64,000 bases of DNA from Micromonospora cremea (GCF_900143515.1 NZ_FSQT01000001.1:1364001-1428000), one strand, 5' to 3'; counted from the stretch's first letter, positions 42,099 through 50,894 are shown. Notes: generated by a model from the sequence alone, not told the origin. Numbers and translations are program-made.

Positions 42099-43850
42099 AT
42101 GAGCACCCCTGACGCCCGGCCGGTGGGCCTGGCCGCGCTGCTGCCGTACCTGCGTGAGCACCGCGGCACCCTCGCCGTGGTGGGCGTCCTGTCGCTGGCC
42201 GGCGCGGCGGCGTCGCTCGCCCAGCCGCTGCTCACCCGGTCGGCGCTCGACCGGGTGAGCGCCGGCCACGCGGTGACCGGGCTGGTGGCGGTGCTGGTGG
42301 TGCTGGTGGTGCTCGGCGCCGCGATCGGCGGGCTGCGCGACTATCTCCTGCAGCGCACCGCCGAGGGGCTGGTGCTGGGCACCCGGCGGCGGCTGGCCGG
42401 GCACCTGTTGCGGCTGCCCATCGCCGAGTACGACCGCCGGCGCACCGGCGACCTGCTCTCCCGGGTTGGCTCGGACACCACCCTGCTGCGCGCGGTGGTC
42501 ACCTCCGGGCTCTTCGAGACGGTCACCGGGGCGGTGGTGGTGCTCGGCGCGGGCACGGCGATGGTGCTGCTCGACCCGCTGCTGTTCGGCGTCACCCTGC
42601 TCGGGGTGGGGCTGGGGCTGGGCTTCGCGGCCACCTTCGCCCGGCGGGTCCGGGCGCTGGCCCGTGCCGCCCAGGAGCGGATCGGCGAGATGACCGCGGC
42701 GGTGGAGCGGGCCATCTCCGCTGCCCGGACCATCCGGGCCAGCCGGGCCGAGACCCGGGAGGCGGAGATCGTCACCGGCAGCGCCCGGGAGGCGTACGCG
42801 GCGGGGCTGCGGGTGGCCCGGGTCCAGGCGGTGGTCGGCCCGATCGGCTCGGTCACCGTGCAGGGCGCCTTCCTGCTGGTGCTCGGCATCGGCGGGGCCC
42901 GGGTGGCCGCCGGCGCGATCACCGTCGGCGACCTCGTCGCCTTCGTCATGTACCTGTTCCTTCTGGCCCTGCCACTGGCTCAGGTGTTGCGCGCGTACAC
43001 CCAGTTGCAGACTGGCCTGGGCGCGCTGCAACGGATCGAGGAGATCCTGGCGGTGCCGGGGGAGGGCGCGGCGGACCGGCCGGTGGAGACCGGCACGACG
43101 GCGACGCCGCGCCGCCCCGCCCCGATGATCGAGTTCGACCGGGTGGGTTTCGGCTACCCGGGCGGCGAACCGGTGCTGCACGAGGTGAGCTTCGCGGTGC
43201 CGGCCGGCACCCGCACCGCCCTGGTGGGCCCCTCCGGCGCCGGAAAGTCGACTCTGCTGGCCCTGGTCGAGCGCTTCTACGAGGTGAGCGCCGGCGCCGT
43301 CCGGCTGGACGGCAGGGACGTGCGGGAGCTGCCCCGCGACGTGCTGCGGGCCCAGCTCGGCTACGTCGAGCAGGAGGCCCCGGTGCTGGCCGGCACGCTG
43401 CGGGAGAATCTCTTGATCACCACTCCGGACGCCACCGACGACCGACTGCACGAAGTCCTCGACAAGGTCAACCTCGCTCATCTGGCGCACCGCTCCCCGC
43501 AGGGCCTCGACGTCCAGGTGGGGGAGGGCGGCGTGCTGCTCTCCGGGGGTGAGCGGCAGCGGCTGGCCATCGCCCGGGCGCTGCTGGCCGGCCCACCGGT
43601 ACTGCTGCTCGACGAGCCGACCAGCAACCTCGACGCGCGCAACGAGATGGCGCTGCGCCGAGCCATCGACGCCGTGGCCGTCCGCCGGACACTGTTGATC
43701 GTGGCGCACCGGCTCGCCACCGTGGTCGACGCCGACCAGATCGTCGTCCTCGACGGCGGTCGGGTGGTGGCCGTGGGCACCCACGCCGAGCTGACCGCAA
43801 CCGACCCGCTCTACCGGGAGCTGGCCACCCATCAGCTGCTGGTCGGCTGA
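42099..43850 (+). CDS. ABC transporter, fused membrane and ATPase domains (exporter)
   Basis: 583 residues from ATG 42099. Residues 20-310 hold six membrane segments. The ATPase follows with Walker A LVGPSGAGKSTLLALVERFY, Q-loop QLGYVEQEAPVLAGTLRENL, signature LSGGERQRLAIARALLAG, Walker B PVLLLDEPTSNLD and H-loop LIVAHRLATV. All catalytic residues are intact, so a homodimer would be functional. The substrate is unknown; half-size exporters of this kind move lipids or drugs. It is 53 bp after the dehydrogenase gene, possibly in the same transcript. Confidence 0.93.
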   Translation: MSTPDARPVGLAALLPYLREHRGTLAVVGVLSLAGAAASLAQPLLTRSALDRVSAGHAVTGLVAVLVVLVVLGAAIGGLRDYLLQRTAEGLVLGTRRRLAGHLLRLPIAEYDRRRTGDLLSRVGSDTTLLRAVVTSGLFETVTGAVVVLGAGTAMVLLDPLLFGVTLLGVGLGLGFAATFARRVRALARAAQERIGEMTAAVERAISAARTIRASRAETREAEIVTGSAREAYAAGLRVARVQAVVGPIGSVTVQGAFLLVLGIGGARVAAGAITVGDLVAFVMYLFLLALPLAQVLRAYTQLQTGLGALQRIEEILAVPGEGAADRPVETGTTATPRRPAPMIEFDRVGFGYPGGEPVLHEVSFAVPAGTRTALVGPSGAGKSTLLALVERFYEVSAGAVRLDGRDVRELPRDVLRAQLGYVEQEAPVLAGTLRENLLITTPDATDDRLHEVLDKVNLAHLAHRSPQGLDVQVGEGGVLLSGGERQRLAIARALLAGPPVLLLDEPTSNLDARNEMALRRAIDAVAVRRTLLIVAHRLATVVDADQIVVLDGGRVVAVGTHAELTATDPLYRELATHQLLVG

Positions 43851-43926
43851 CCGCCGACATCCCCGTCGACATGCCGGCGAGTGCCGGGCCGCGCAGGCCG
43901 GCTCGAATCGCGTACCGTTGCCGCTC

Positions 43927-46215
43927 ATGGGTGTGTCGCAACGGTTCAAGAGCAAGTTCCGGCGGTTCCTCCAGCGCCCGGGCTCGACGGTGGATCTTGC
44001 TCCGCTGGAGAAGCTGCTGCCGGCGATCGAGGCGCGCGAAGATGACCTCGCCGCGCTGGACGACGCCGGGTTGACCGAGGCCGCCGCCGCGGCAACCGGC
44101 TACGAGGAAATCTGCGCGGTCGGCCGGGAGGCCGCCCGCCGCGGCCTCGACCAGCGGCCGTACGACGTGCAGCTGCTCGGCGCGATGGCGCTGCTGTCGG
44201 GCAAGGTCGCCGAGATGGCCACCGGTGAGGGCAAGACCCTGACCGCCACGATCGCCGCGTACGGGCACGTCCGGCTCGGAAACGGGCCGGTGCACGTGCT
44301 CACCGTCAACGACTACCTGGCCCGCCGCGACGCCCAGTGGATGGAGCCGGTCTACACCCTGCTCGGCCTGACCGTGGGCTGGGTCAACGAGGCCTCCACC
44401 CCGCAGGAGCGGCGCGACGCGTACGCGTGTGACGTCACGTACGTCTCGGTCAGCGAGGCGGGCTTCGACTACCTGCGCGACCAACTCGTCACCGACGTGG
44501 CCGACCGGGTGCAGCCGCCGCTGGCCACCGCGATCGTGGACGAGGCCGACTCGATCATGATCGACGAGGCCCGGGTGCCGATGGTCCTCGCCGGCTCGGT
44601 GCCGGGCGAGCAGGACCCGGTGCACGCCGCCGCCGCGCTGGTGCGCGGGCTGCGCAAGGGCCGGCACTACACGGTCGCCGAGGACGGGCGCAGCGTGGCG
44701 TTCACCGCCGCCGGCCTGGCCGCCGTCGAGGCCAAGCTCGGCATCGACCTGTACGACGAGGAGCACGTCGCGCAGCTCTCCGCGGTCAACGTGGCGCTGC
44801 ACGCGCAGGCCCTGCTGCACCGTGACGTCGACTACATCGTCCGGGAGGGCTCGGTCGAGCTGATCGACGAGATGCGCGGCCGGGTGGCCCAGCGCCGCCG
44901 CTGGCCGGACGGGCTCCAGGCGGCGGTCGAGGCCAAGGAGGGCCTGGACGCCACCGCCGAGGGTGAGGTGCTCGGCACCATCGCGGTGCAGGCGTTCATC
45001 GGGCTCTACCCGAAGGTCTGCGGGATGACCGCCACCGCGGTGCTGGTCGGCGACCAGCTGCGGGAGTTCTTCGACCTCGAGGTGGCGCTGATCCCGCCGA
45101 ACACCCCGTGCGTCCGTGAGGACGAGCCGGACCGGATCTACGCCACCCGCGCGGAGAAGGACGAGGCGCTGATCGACGAGATCCGCCGCTGCCACGAGGC
45201 GGGGCGGCCGGTGCTGGTCGGCACGCTGGACGTCAAGGAGTCCGAGGGGCTGGCCGCCGGGCTGAACGCGGCCGGGGTGCCCTGCGTGGTGCTGAACGCC
45301 AAGAACGACGACGAGGAAGCGGCGATCATCGCCGAGGCCGGCGCGTACGGCGCGGTGACGGTCTCCACCCAGATGGCCGGCCGGGGCGTGGACATCCGCC
45401 TTGGCGGCAGCGACCAGTCCGACCAGGAGCGGGTGGCCGAGCTGGGCGGTCTCTACGTGATCGGCAGCGGCCGGCACGACAGCCGCCGGGTGGACGACCA
45501 GCTGCGCGGCCGGGCCGGCCGGCAGGGTGACCCGGGTGGGTCGGTCTTCTTCGTCAGCCTGGAGGACGACCTGGTCGTCCGGCACGCCGCCGACGCGGTG
45601 CCGGCATCGCCGCGGATGAACGCGGACGGCCTGGTCACCGACGACCAGGTGGACTACGCGGTGGAGCACGCCCAGCGGGTCGCCGAGGGCGTCAACCACG
45701 AGATCCACCGCAACACGTGGCGCTACAGCGTGGTGATCGAGCAGCAGCGCAAGGCCCTCGCCCAGCGCCGGGAGCGGCTGCTGACCAGCGACGTGGCCGC
45801 GCTGATGCTGCTCGACAAGATGCCCGAGAAGGCCGGCGAGATGGACGAGGACCTGCTCGCCCGGGCGGGCCGGTCGATCGCGCTCTACCACCTGGACCGG
45901 CTCTGGGCCGAGCACCTGGCCGAGCTGTCGGAGGTCCGCGAGGGCGTGCACCTGCGCGCGCTGGGCCGGCTCGACCCACTGGACGAGTTCCACCGGGCCG
46001 CCGTGCCGGCGTTCAACAACCTGGTCCCGGAGATCGAGGCCCGCACCCTCGCCACCTTCGCCGAGACCGAATTCGACGACGACTGGGAGGCCGAGGACGG
46101 CACCCTGGTCCGCCCGACCGCGACGTGGACCTACCTGGTGCACGACAACCCGTTCGGCTCCGAGCTCGACCGGCTGATCGCGTCGATCGGGCGTCGGCTC
46201 AGCGGCGCGCGCTGA
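43927..46215 (+). CDS. secA2: SecA2-type accessory preprotein translocase ATPase
   Basis: 762 residues, shorter than SecA1 (about 950) and without the C-terminal zinc-binding CxCxnCH tail, as in actinobacterial SecA2. Landmarks: QLLGAMALLSGKVAEMATGE then GKTLTATIAAY (Walker A), LTVNDYLARRDAQWM, TAIVDEADSIMIDEARVP (Walker B), STQMAGRGVDIRLGG and QLRGRAGRQGDPG. It powers export of a small set of proteins through SecYEG, often lacking ordinary signals. ATG 43927 is chosen; the frame is open from 43918. Neighbours do not reveal its cargo. Confidence 0.92.
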   Translation: MGVSQRFKSKFRRFLQRPGSTVDLAPLEKLLPAIEAREDDLAALDDAGLTEAAAAATGYEEICAVGREAARRGLDQRPYDVQLLGAMALLSGKVAEMATGEGKTLTATIAAYGHVRLGNGPVHVLTVNDYLARRDAQWMEPVYTLLGLTVGWVNEASTPQERRDAYACDVTYVSVSEAGFDYLRDQLVTDVADRVQPPLATAIVDEADSIMIDEARVPMVLAGSVPGEQDPVHAAAALVRGLRKGRHYTVAEDGRSVAFTAAGLAAVEAKLGIDLYDEEHVAQLSAVNVALHAQALLHRDVDYIVREGSVELIDEMRGRVAQRRRWPDGLQAAVEAKEGLDATAEGEVLGTIAVQAFIGLYPKVCGMTATAVLVGDQLREFFDLEVALIPPNTPCVREDEPDRIYATRAEKDEALIDEIRRCHEAGRPVLVGTLDVKESEGLAAGLNAAGVPCVVLNAKNDDEEAAIIAEAGAYGAVTVSTQMAGRGVDIRLGGSDQSDQERVAELGGLYVIGSGRHDSRRVDDQLRGRAGRQGDPGGSVFFVSLEDDLVVRHAADAVPASPRMNADGLVTDDQVDYAVEHAQRVAEGVNHEIHRNTWRYSVVIEQQRKALAQRRERLLTSDVAALMLLDKMPEKAGEMDEDLLARAGRSIALYHLDRLWAEHLAELSEVREGVHLRALGRLDPLDEFHRAAVPAFNNLVPEIEARTLATFAETEFDDDWEAEDGTLVRPTATWTYLVHDNPFGSELDRLIASIGRRLSGAR

Positions 46216-46234
46216 CGCGTCGGCTCAGCGGCTT

Positions 46235-46273
46235 CTGGGGTCCCCTGTCGCGCGTCCACGCGCCGCAGGGGCC
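46235..46273 (+). terminator. Stem-loop after secA2
   Basis: GGGGTCCCCTG pairs with CAGGGGCCCC across a loop that itself contains GCGCGT/ACGCGC, 20 bp after the secA2 stop. It is a GC-rich hairpin with no T tract. It separates secA2 from the GAF-ANTAR operon; whether it ends transcription or is read through is unknown. Confidence 0.6.
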
Positions 46274-46346
46274 CCGACTTCGCCGTTTCGACCCCGGTTT
46301 GCGAGGGTAGTAGGGCTGGTCGGTCCAGTCCGGGAGAGAGCAGACG

Positions 46347-46409
46347 ATGACACAGGTGACGATGCTCGCTGGGTATGCGCGGGGGCGTACGGGGGCTGTG
46401 GGCCGGTGA
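46347..46409 (+). CDS. 20-codon leader ORF overlapping the GAF-ANTAR gene
   Basis: ATG 46347 follows GGGAGAGAGCAGACG, a good ribosome site. The 20-residue product (MTQVTMLAGYARGRTGAVGR) stops at TGA 46407-46409, which overlaps the GTG start of the next gene in the sequence GTGA. The arrangement implies translational coupling, since the GTG has only a weak site of its own (GGCCG). It may be a regulatory leader, or the actual beginning of a longer ancestral protein now in another frame. Confidence 0.45.
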   Translation: MTQVTMLAGYARGRTGAVGR

Positions 46410-47146
46410 ACCTGGACACGCGAGAGCCGGTGCTGCAGAGCCTCGGCGTACTGGAGACTGCCGCGCTGCTGCGCGAGCTGACCGCCGGCCTGATCACGCT
46501 GACCGATTTCGATGAGGCGCTGCTGGCGCTGGTGCGGGTCACCCGGGACGCGGTGGCCGGCGTGCGCTGGTGCGGGTTCACCGCCCTGCGCGCCGGCGAG
46601 CCGGCCGGGGTGGCCGCCTCCGACGAGCGGCTGGCCGGCCTGGACGACCTGCGGCACGGGCCCGACTCGCCGGCGATGAGCGCGATCCGACGCCGGGAAA
46701 TGGTCCTCGCCGTGGACCTGGCCGGGGAGCCACGCTGGCCGGCCTGGACGGCGCGCGCCCGCGACCTCGGGGTCCGTGGCGTCATCTCCGCGCCGGTGGA
46801 CATCGACGACCAGGTGATCGGGGCGATCAACCTGTACGCCGCGGCGCCGGATCTGCTCACCCCGCAGCACCAGTTGACCGCGATGCTGCTCGCCGAGCAC
46901 GCCGGCCTGCTGCTGGCCGCTGTCCGGGACCGGGGCCGCCAGCTAGCGCTCGCCGGTGAGCGGGACGCCTCGCTGCTGCACGACGGGGTGGTGGGGCAGG
47001 CCGTCGGCGTGATCATGACGCAGCGCGGGTGCCCGCCGGCCGAGGCGCTGGAGGTGCTGCGTAGCGCCGCGTCCTCGTTGGACATCCCGCTGCGCGAGGT
47101 GGCTGAGCGCCTGGTCCGGACGGTCTCCCGGCAACGCGACACCTGA
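46406..47146 (+). CDS. GAF and ANTAR domain antiterminator-type protein
   Basis: 246 residues from GTG 46406. Residues 25-170 form a GAF sensor domain (TLTDFDEALLALVRVTRDAV, GVRGVISAPVDIDDQVIGAI). Residues 180-240 form an ANTAR RNA-binding domain: HDGVVGQAVGVIMTQRGCPP and EALEVLRSAASSLDIPLREV, with the conserved spacing of Ala/Arg-type residues. ANTAR proteins bind paired RNA hexaloops and prevent transcription termination. No second hairpin pair was recognised nearby, so targets are probably elsewhere. Confidence 0.9.
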   Translation: MNLDTREPVLQSLGVLETAALLRELTAGLITLTDFDEALLALVRVTRDAVAGVRWCGFTALRAGEPAGVAASDERLAGLDDLRHGPDSPAMSAIRRREMVLAVDLAGEPRWPAWTARARDLGVRGVISAPVDIDDQVIGAINLYAAAPDLLTPQHQLTAMLLAEHAGLLLAAVRDRGRQLALAGERDASLLHDGVVGQAVGVIMTQRGCPPAEALEVLRSAASSLDIPLREVAERLVRTVSRQRDT

Positions 47147-47187
47147 CCCGGCCGGCTTCGCGCGCCCCTCAGACTTGCCGTGTTGCC

Positions 47188-47215
47188 GGTGATCCCCGCG
47201 GTTTCGGTGATGTCG
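47188..47215 (+). repeat. Degenerate copy of the intergenic repeat arm
   Basis: GGTGATC followed by CGGT, TCGG and GATGTCG with fixed spacing aligns without gaps to the left arm of the inverted repeat at 47938-47964. The two lie on either side of the DUF2231 gene. The remaining 266-bp gap between the ANTAR gene and DUF2231 shows nothing else. Confidence 0.45.
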
Positions 47216-47412
47216 GGAGGTCCGGGTCACGGTGATGCCCCGGTTTCCTGGAACCCGGGTCGACCACGCCGCACTCGGGCCGCCGGGCATCGACGGCGCG
47301 ATCGGGGTGCCCGTTCTCCCGACCGGCGGCGAGTCGGGCCGCGTCGTTTCGCCGCGAGCGGCCTCGGGTAGCACTCTGGTACTGGTGAGCTGCGCCGACC
47401 GGGGGAGGACCG

Positions 47413-47916
47413 ATGCAGAGCCGGCTGCGGGTGCAGGGGCATCCCATCCAACCGATGCTCGTGACGTTCCCGCTCGGGCTCTTCGCCAGCGCGACCATCT
47501 TCGACCTCACCGACGTCGCCGGCGGTCCGGCCTTCCTCGGCGAGGTCGGCTACTGGACCGGCGTCGCCGCCCTCGCCGCCGCCGCGCTGACCGCGATCGC
47601 CGGCATGGTCGACCTGTGGGACGTGCCCGGTGACCGGACCCGCCGGACCGCGATCGCCTTCAACCTGGTGAACGCGGCGATGGCCGGCATGTTCCTGCTC
47701 ACCTGCCTGATCCGCGCGCAAGCCCCGCAGCGCGGCGCGTCGGCCGCGATACTCGTCACCGAGCTGGTCGCGTTGGCCGTCGGCGGTGTCGGCGTGCGGC
47801 TGGGCGCCCGGTTGATGCGCCAGTTCGACGGGCGCCGTCGCACCGAGGCGGGCACGTTCGACGCGCTCGGTGGCGTGGCCGGCTCCACCGTCGAGGTCGT
47901 CCGCCCTCGCCAATGA
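47413..47916 (+). CDS. DUF2231-family membrane protein
   Basis: 167 residues with four hydrophobic segments. VQGHPIQPMLVTFPLGLFAS is the family opening (GHPxHxxxVxFPxGL). The next helices are VGYWTGVAALAAAALTAIAG, IAFNLVNAAMAGMFLLTCLI and LVTELVALAVGGVGVRLGA. GGRG ribosome site GGGAGGACCG precedes ATG 47413. In bacteria these proteins are suspected heme- or quinone-associated membrane modules; no function is established. Confidence 0.88.
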   Translation: MQSRLRVQGHPIQPMLVTFPLGLFASATIFDLTDVAGGPAFLGEVGYWTGVAALAAAALTAIAGMVDLWDVPGDRTRRTAIAFNLVNAAMAGMFLLTCLIRAQAPQRGASAAILVTELVALAVGGVGVRLGARLMRQFDGRRRTEAGTFDALGGVAGSTVEVVRPRQ

Positions 47917-47937
47917 CACAAGACCGCCTCGGTGGGG

Positions 47938-48014
47938 GTGATCAACTCGGTGTCGGCGATGTCGCGGTGTCCCGGCCCCTTGGGCCCCGATGTCGGCGAT
48001 ACGGAGTGGATCAC
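47938..48014. repeat. Imperfect inverted repeat (REP-like intergenic element)
   Basis: A 27-bp arm at 47938-47964 (GTGATCAACTCGGTGTCGGC...) is the near-complement of 47988-48014 (...CGGAGTGGATCAC), five or six mismatches, separated by 23 bp. The structure would fold into a long hairpin. From memory, similar GTGATC...GATCAC palindromes recur between genes in Micromonosporaceae. It stands between DUF2231 and a methyltransferase gene and could act as terminator or RNA stabiliser. Confidence 0.7.
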
Positions 48015-48107
48015 CGTGCAACGGGCCGGCCGGAGACCGGGCGACGAGCGGACGGTCGGCGGCAAATGCGTTGCCAGCGGTGTGGGCGGCCGGCGAGGCT
48101 GGCCGGC

Positions 48108-48866
48108 GTGGACACTGAGCGCGACGTCGAGGATCTGATCGCGGAGGCGGCCGCCGCGCCGGTCGACGGCTGGGGCTTCGACTGGCTGGCCGGCCGGGCC
48201 ACCGAGGAACGCCCACCCTGGGGATACGCCGGGTTGGTCGCCGACCGGATGGCGCACGCCGACGCGGCGCTGGACGTGGACACCGGCGGCGGCGAGGTGC
48301 ACGCCGAGGTGCCCCGGCCACCACGGCTGCTCACGGCCACCGAGGCGTGGCCGCCCAACGTCGAGGTCGCCCGGCGTACCCTGCGCCGGGTCGGCGCGAC
48401 GGTCGTGGCGGTCACCCAGGCCGCGCCGCTGCCGTTCCGCGACGCCGCCTTCGACCTGGTGGTCAGCCGGCACCCGGTCGACACCGACTGGGCGGAGACC
48501 GCCCGGGTGCTGCGTCCCGGCGGGACGTTCCTGTCCCAGCAGATCGGAGCGGGCACCATGCGGGAGCTGAGCGAGGCGATGCTCGGCCCGCTGCCGCCGC
48601 CTGCCCAGCGGCACCCCGCGCAGGCGGTGGCCGCCGCCCGGGCCGCCGGGCTGAACGTCGTCGACCTGCGTCGGGCCACGCAGCGGGCGGTGTTCCACGA
48701 CATCGGCGCGGTGGTCTGGTTCCTGCGCAAGGTGATCTGGACGGTGCCCGGCTTCACTGTCGACCGCTACCGCCCGCAGCTGCTCGCCCTGCACCACCGC
48801 ATCACCACCGAGGGCCCCTTCCTGGCCCACGCCCACCGCTTCCTCATCGAAGCCACCCGCCCCTGA
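48108..48866 (+). CDS. Class I SAM-dependent methyltransferase
   Basis: 252 residues from GTG 48108 (the open frame extends to 47913 through the inverted repeat, which is unlikely to be coding). LLTATEAWPPNVEVARRTLR, AAPLPFRDAAFDLVVSRHPV and ETARVLRPGGTFLSQQIGAG correspond to motifs after the Gly-rich loop in Rossmann methyltransferases. The glycine loop itself is the short DVDTGGGE. The closing VPGFTVDRYRPQLLALHHRI is typical of a recurrent actinobacterial group. Substrate unknown. Confidence 0.82.
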   Translation: MDTERDVEDLIAEAAAAPVDGWGFDWLAGRATEERPPWGYAGLVADRMAHADAALDVDTGGGEVHAEVPRPPRLLTATEAWPPNVEVARRTLRRVGATVVAVTQAAPLPFRDAAFDLVVSRHPVDTDWAETARVLRPGGTFLSQQIGAGTMRELSEAMLGPLPPPAQRHPAQAVAAARAAGLNVVDLRRATQRAVFHDIGAVVWFLRKVIWTVPGFTVDRYRPQLLALHHRITTEGPFLAHAHRFLIEATRP

Positions 48867-48901
48867 CCCACCCGCCCCGGCCCCACCCGACCAGCTTCGT
48901 C

Positions 48902-48956
48902 GATCAGGAGGTTGCCGGGTCGATCCGGCGCTCGGCCGCCCGTCAACCTCATGATC
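48902..48956. terminator. Stem-loop between convergent genes
   Basis: GATCAGGAGGTTG pairs with CAACCTCATGATC (one mismatch) across a 29-base GC-rich loop that holds GGTCGATCC. It lies between the stops of the methyltransferase and DUF3500 genes and is most simply a shared terminator. It is also similar in style to the GATC-bearing inverted repeat at 47938-48014. Confidence 0.65.
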
Positions 48957-48962
48957 ACCGCG

Positions 48963-49919
48963 TCAGTACGGGTGGGGGTGAGTTTGGTGGTGGGCGGCCA
49001 GGACGTCGGCGCCGAAGTCGCTTGCCGGTCGGCGGAGCACGGTGTGCGCGTGGTTGCCGTCCTCGGTGGTGTTGTCGTACTCGATCAGCAGGTCGTCGCC
49101 CTGTACGCGGTAGTAGTGCCGCTGCCCGGGGTGGGTCGGACCGGCCCAGGCGAAGTGCAGCTGACCGCCGCCGAGCCGGCGTGCCTCCCGGATCGCCAGC
49201 TCCGGTGACAGCCGGTCCAGGTACAGCGCGACCACCTGGTCGAGCAGCGCCCGGCCGGTGGGCCCCAGTCGGTTCGCCGGCACGCCGAGCGGCTCCAACT
49301 GTCCGTCGACCCGCCCGCGGGTGGCGCTGATGATGTCCGCCGGGGCCTCATCGGCGATGATCGCGGCGGCCCGCTCTGCCGGGCCGAGCGCGTCGAGCAG
49401 CGCGTGGGCCAGGTCCTCCTCGGGGCCGAGCGGCCGGGAGACCGGCCGGCCGGCGTACCGGACCGCCGCCGGGTTGGCGCCGAAGAAGATCGGGGCGGGA
49501 GAGACCTGGTCGTCCACCACCGTCATGCTCACCGACAGGTGGTGGCCCTCCAGCCGCCACGCCCAGCGGTCGTCGCGCACCGGATCGCCGAACACCGCGA
49601 CCCAGTAGTCGCCGCTGTGCCGCCCCCGCTGCCAGCCCTCGGCCCGGTCCAGCACCTCCTCCAGCGCGATGATCGCCATCGCCTGCGCGTACGCCGAGGG
49701 GCTGAGCGCGGTGGCCAACAGCCGGTGCGCGGCCTTGCGCCCGGCGATGTCCAGCTCTGCGAGGCAGGCGCCGGGGCGGGGCCGGGGCCGGTACTCCAGC
49801 CAGCGCCGGGCCGCCTCGTCGTCGAACGGGTGCACGGCCCGGTCGCGGGCCGCCGGGTCGAGCGCGGCCAGCAGCGCGGTGCCGGCGGCGCGCATCTGCT
49901 CGGGCAGGGGATCTTCCAC
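48963..49919 (-). CDS. DUF3500-family protein
   Basis: 318 residues. Family landmarks: RRWLEYRPRPRPGACLAELD, ALEEVLDRAEGWQRGRHSGD, YWVAVFGDP, WAWRLEGHHLSVSMTVVDDQ, APIFFGANPAAVR, and the C-terminal HFAWAGPTHPGQRHYYRVQG with LLIEYDNTTEDGNHAHTVLR. The His-rich blocks suggest a metal-dependent enzyme, but the family is uncharacterised. Cytosolic (no signal). It is preceded by the ankyrin gene on the same strand (32 bp). Confidence 0.88.
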   Translation of the reverse strand: MEDPLPEQMRAAGTALLAALDPAARDRAVHPFDDEAARRWLEYRPRPRPGACLAELDIAGRKAAHRLLATALSPSAYAQAMAIIALEEVLDRAEGWQRGRHSGDYWVAVFGDPVRDDRWAWRLEGHHLSVSMTVVDDQVSPAPIFFGANPAAVRYAGRPVSRPLGPEEDLAHALLDALGPAERAAAIIADEAPADIISATRGRVDGQLEPLGVPANRLGPTGRALLDQVVALYLDRLSPELAIREARRLGGGQLHFAWAGPTHPGQRHYYRVQGDDLLIEYDNTTEDGNHAHTVLRRPASDFGADVLAAHHQTHPHPY

Positions 49920-49951
49920 CGACCCTGTATACCGGCCCGGCGGGGCCGATG

Positions 49952-50344
49952 TCAGCCGGCCCGCAGCAGCTCCGTCATCTGCGGCAGGTCGAAGAACTGC
50001 GCGGTCTCCGCCGCGGACGGGTTACCGTGCGCAGGGTCGGCGCCGGCGGCGAGCAGCGCGCGGACCGCCTCGGTGCTGCTGCGGAAGACCGCGGCGGCCA
50101 GCGCCGTCTGGCCCCGGTCGTTGATCCTGGAGTGGTCCGCGCCGCGGGCCAGCAGGGCGGCGGCCGTGTCCGGGTGGGCGTGGTACGCGGCCAGGATCAG
50201 CAGCGTGTCGCCCTTGTCGTTGGTCAGGTTCACCGGCAGGCCGGCGTCGACCTGCGCGGCCAGCTCCTCGGTGGAGCCCGCACGGGCCAGGTCGAACATC
50301 CGGTGCGCGAACGCCAGCGTCTCGGCGTCGAGGTCCTCGGTCAC
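49952..50344 (-). CDS. Ankyrin-repeat protein
   Basis: 130 residues from GTG 50344. Three ankyrin units are visible: NLTNDKGDTLLILAAYHAHP, SRINDRGQTALAAAVFRSST, AAETAQFFDL, each with the DxxGxTxLxxAA pattern. Bacterial ankyrin proteins of this size usually act as binding partners or inhibitors. It lies upstream of DUF3500 in the same direction. Confidence 0.88.
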   Translation of the reverse strand: MTEDLDAETLAFAHRMFDLARAGSTEELAAQVDAGLPVNLTNDKGDTLLILAAYHAHPDTAAALLARGADHSRINDRGQTALAAAVFRSSTEAVRALLAAGADPAHGNPSAAETAQFFDLPQMTELLRAG

Positions 50345-50407
50345 CGGTCCAGGATAGGGGCGTGGGCCCTGATAGGTTGCTCGGCCGGCGCGCTGGGGGA
50401 GGGTCCG

Positions 50408-50785
50408 ATGGGTGAGACGGTGTACGTGGGCAACGCCGGTGTCGATGGCGCCGGCAACGCGGGCTGGCTGCTCGGTCACTTCGCACCGCGGGGGGAGATC
50501 CGGCACAGCACCGACGTCGAGGTGAAGTGGGGTGTGCACCCGCCCGGGGAGACCCGCTCGCGGTGGGCGACCGGGGAACGGCGGACCACGTTGCTCGTGC
50601 TGATCGAGGGACGGTTCCGAGTGGAGCTTCCGGATCGGACGGTGCGATTGGCCGCGCCGGGCGACTACGTGGTGTGGGCCCGGGGGGTGGACCACTCCTG
50701 GTACGCAGAGTGCGCCTCGGTGGTGCTGACCGTGCGGTGGCCGTCGGTTCCCGGCTACCGGGTGGACCCGCCGGTCCTGCGCTGA
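50408..50785 (+). CDS. Small cupin-like protein (often annotated signal peptidase I)
   Basis: 125 residues from ATG 50408 (GGGGGAGGGTCCG upstream). The single cupin barrel shows VEVKWGVHPPGETRSRWATG, LLVLIEGRFRVELPDRTVRL and GDYVVWARGVDHSWYAECAS: a histidine plus Glu/Asp arrangement of a metal cupin. Database relatives carry the label signal peptidase, which is not supported by any Ser-Lys dyad or membrane anchor here. Function unknown. Confidence 0.8.
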   Translation: MGETVYVGNAGVDGAGNAGWLLGHFAPRGEIRHSTDVEVKWGVHPPGETRSRWATGERRTTLLVLIEGRFRVELPDRTVRLAAPGDYVVWARGVDHSWYAECASVVLTVRWPSVPGYRVDPPVLR

Positions 50786-50813
50786 GTCGGTCATGCCCAC
50801 TCCCGGCGTCCCG

Positions 50814-50840
50814 ATAGGTGGAATTGTCTACTGCACCTAT
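50814..50840. promoter_or_regulatory. Palindromic candidate operator upstream of a broken gene
   Basis: ATAGGTG (50814-50820) and CACCTAT (50834-50840) form a perfect inverted repeat with a 13-base spacer in an AT-rich island. It is followed by TATAGGATTTACC and, 55 bp on, by the cysteine-dioxygenase-like stub. The organisation is that of a regulator-binding site in a promoter whose gene has decayed. Confidence 0.45.
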
Positions 50841-50894
50841 AGGATTTACCGGCTAGAGTACGGGGCACCCGCCGAACGACCCGCGAGGACCGTC

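Noticed and set aside
43468..46143. 891-residue minus-strand frame across secA2
   Set aside because: Antisense of the complete secA2 gene; repetitive His/Val/Arg composition and no domain.
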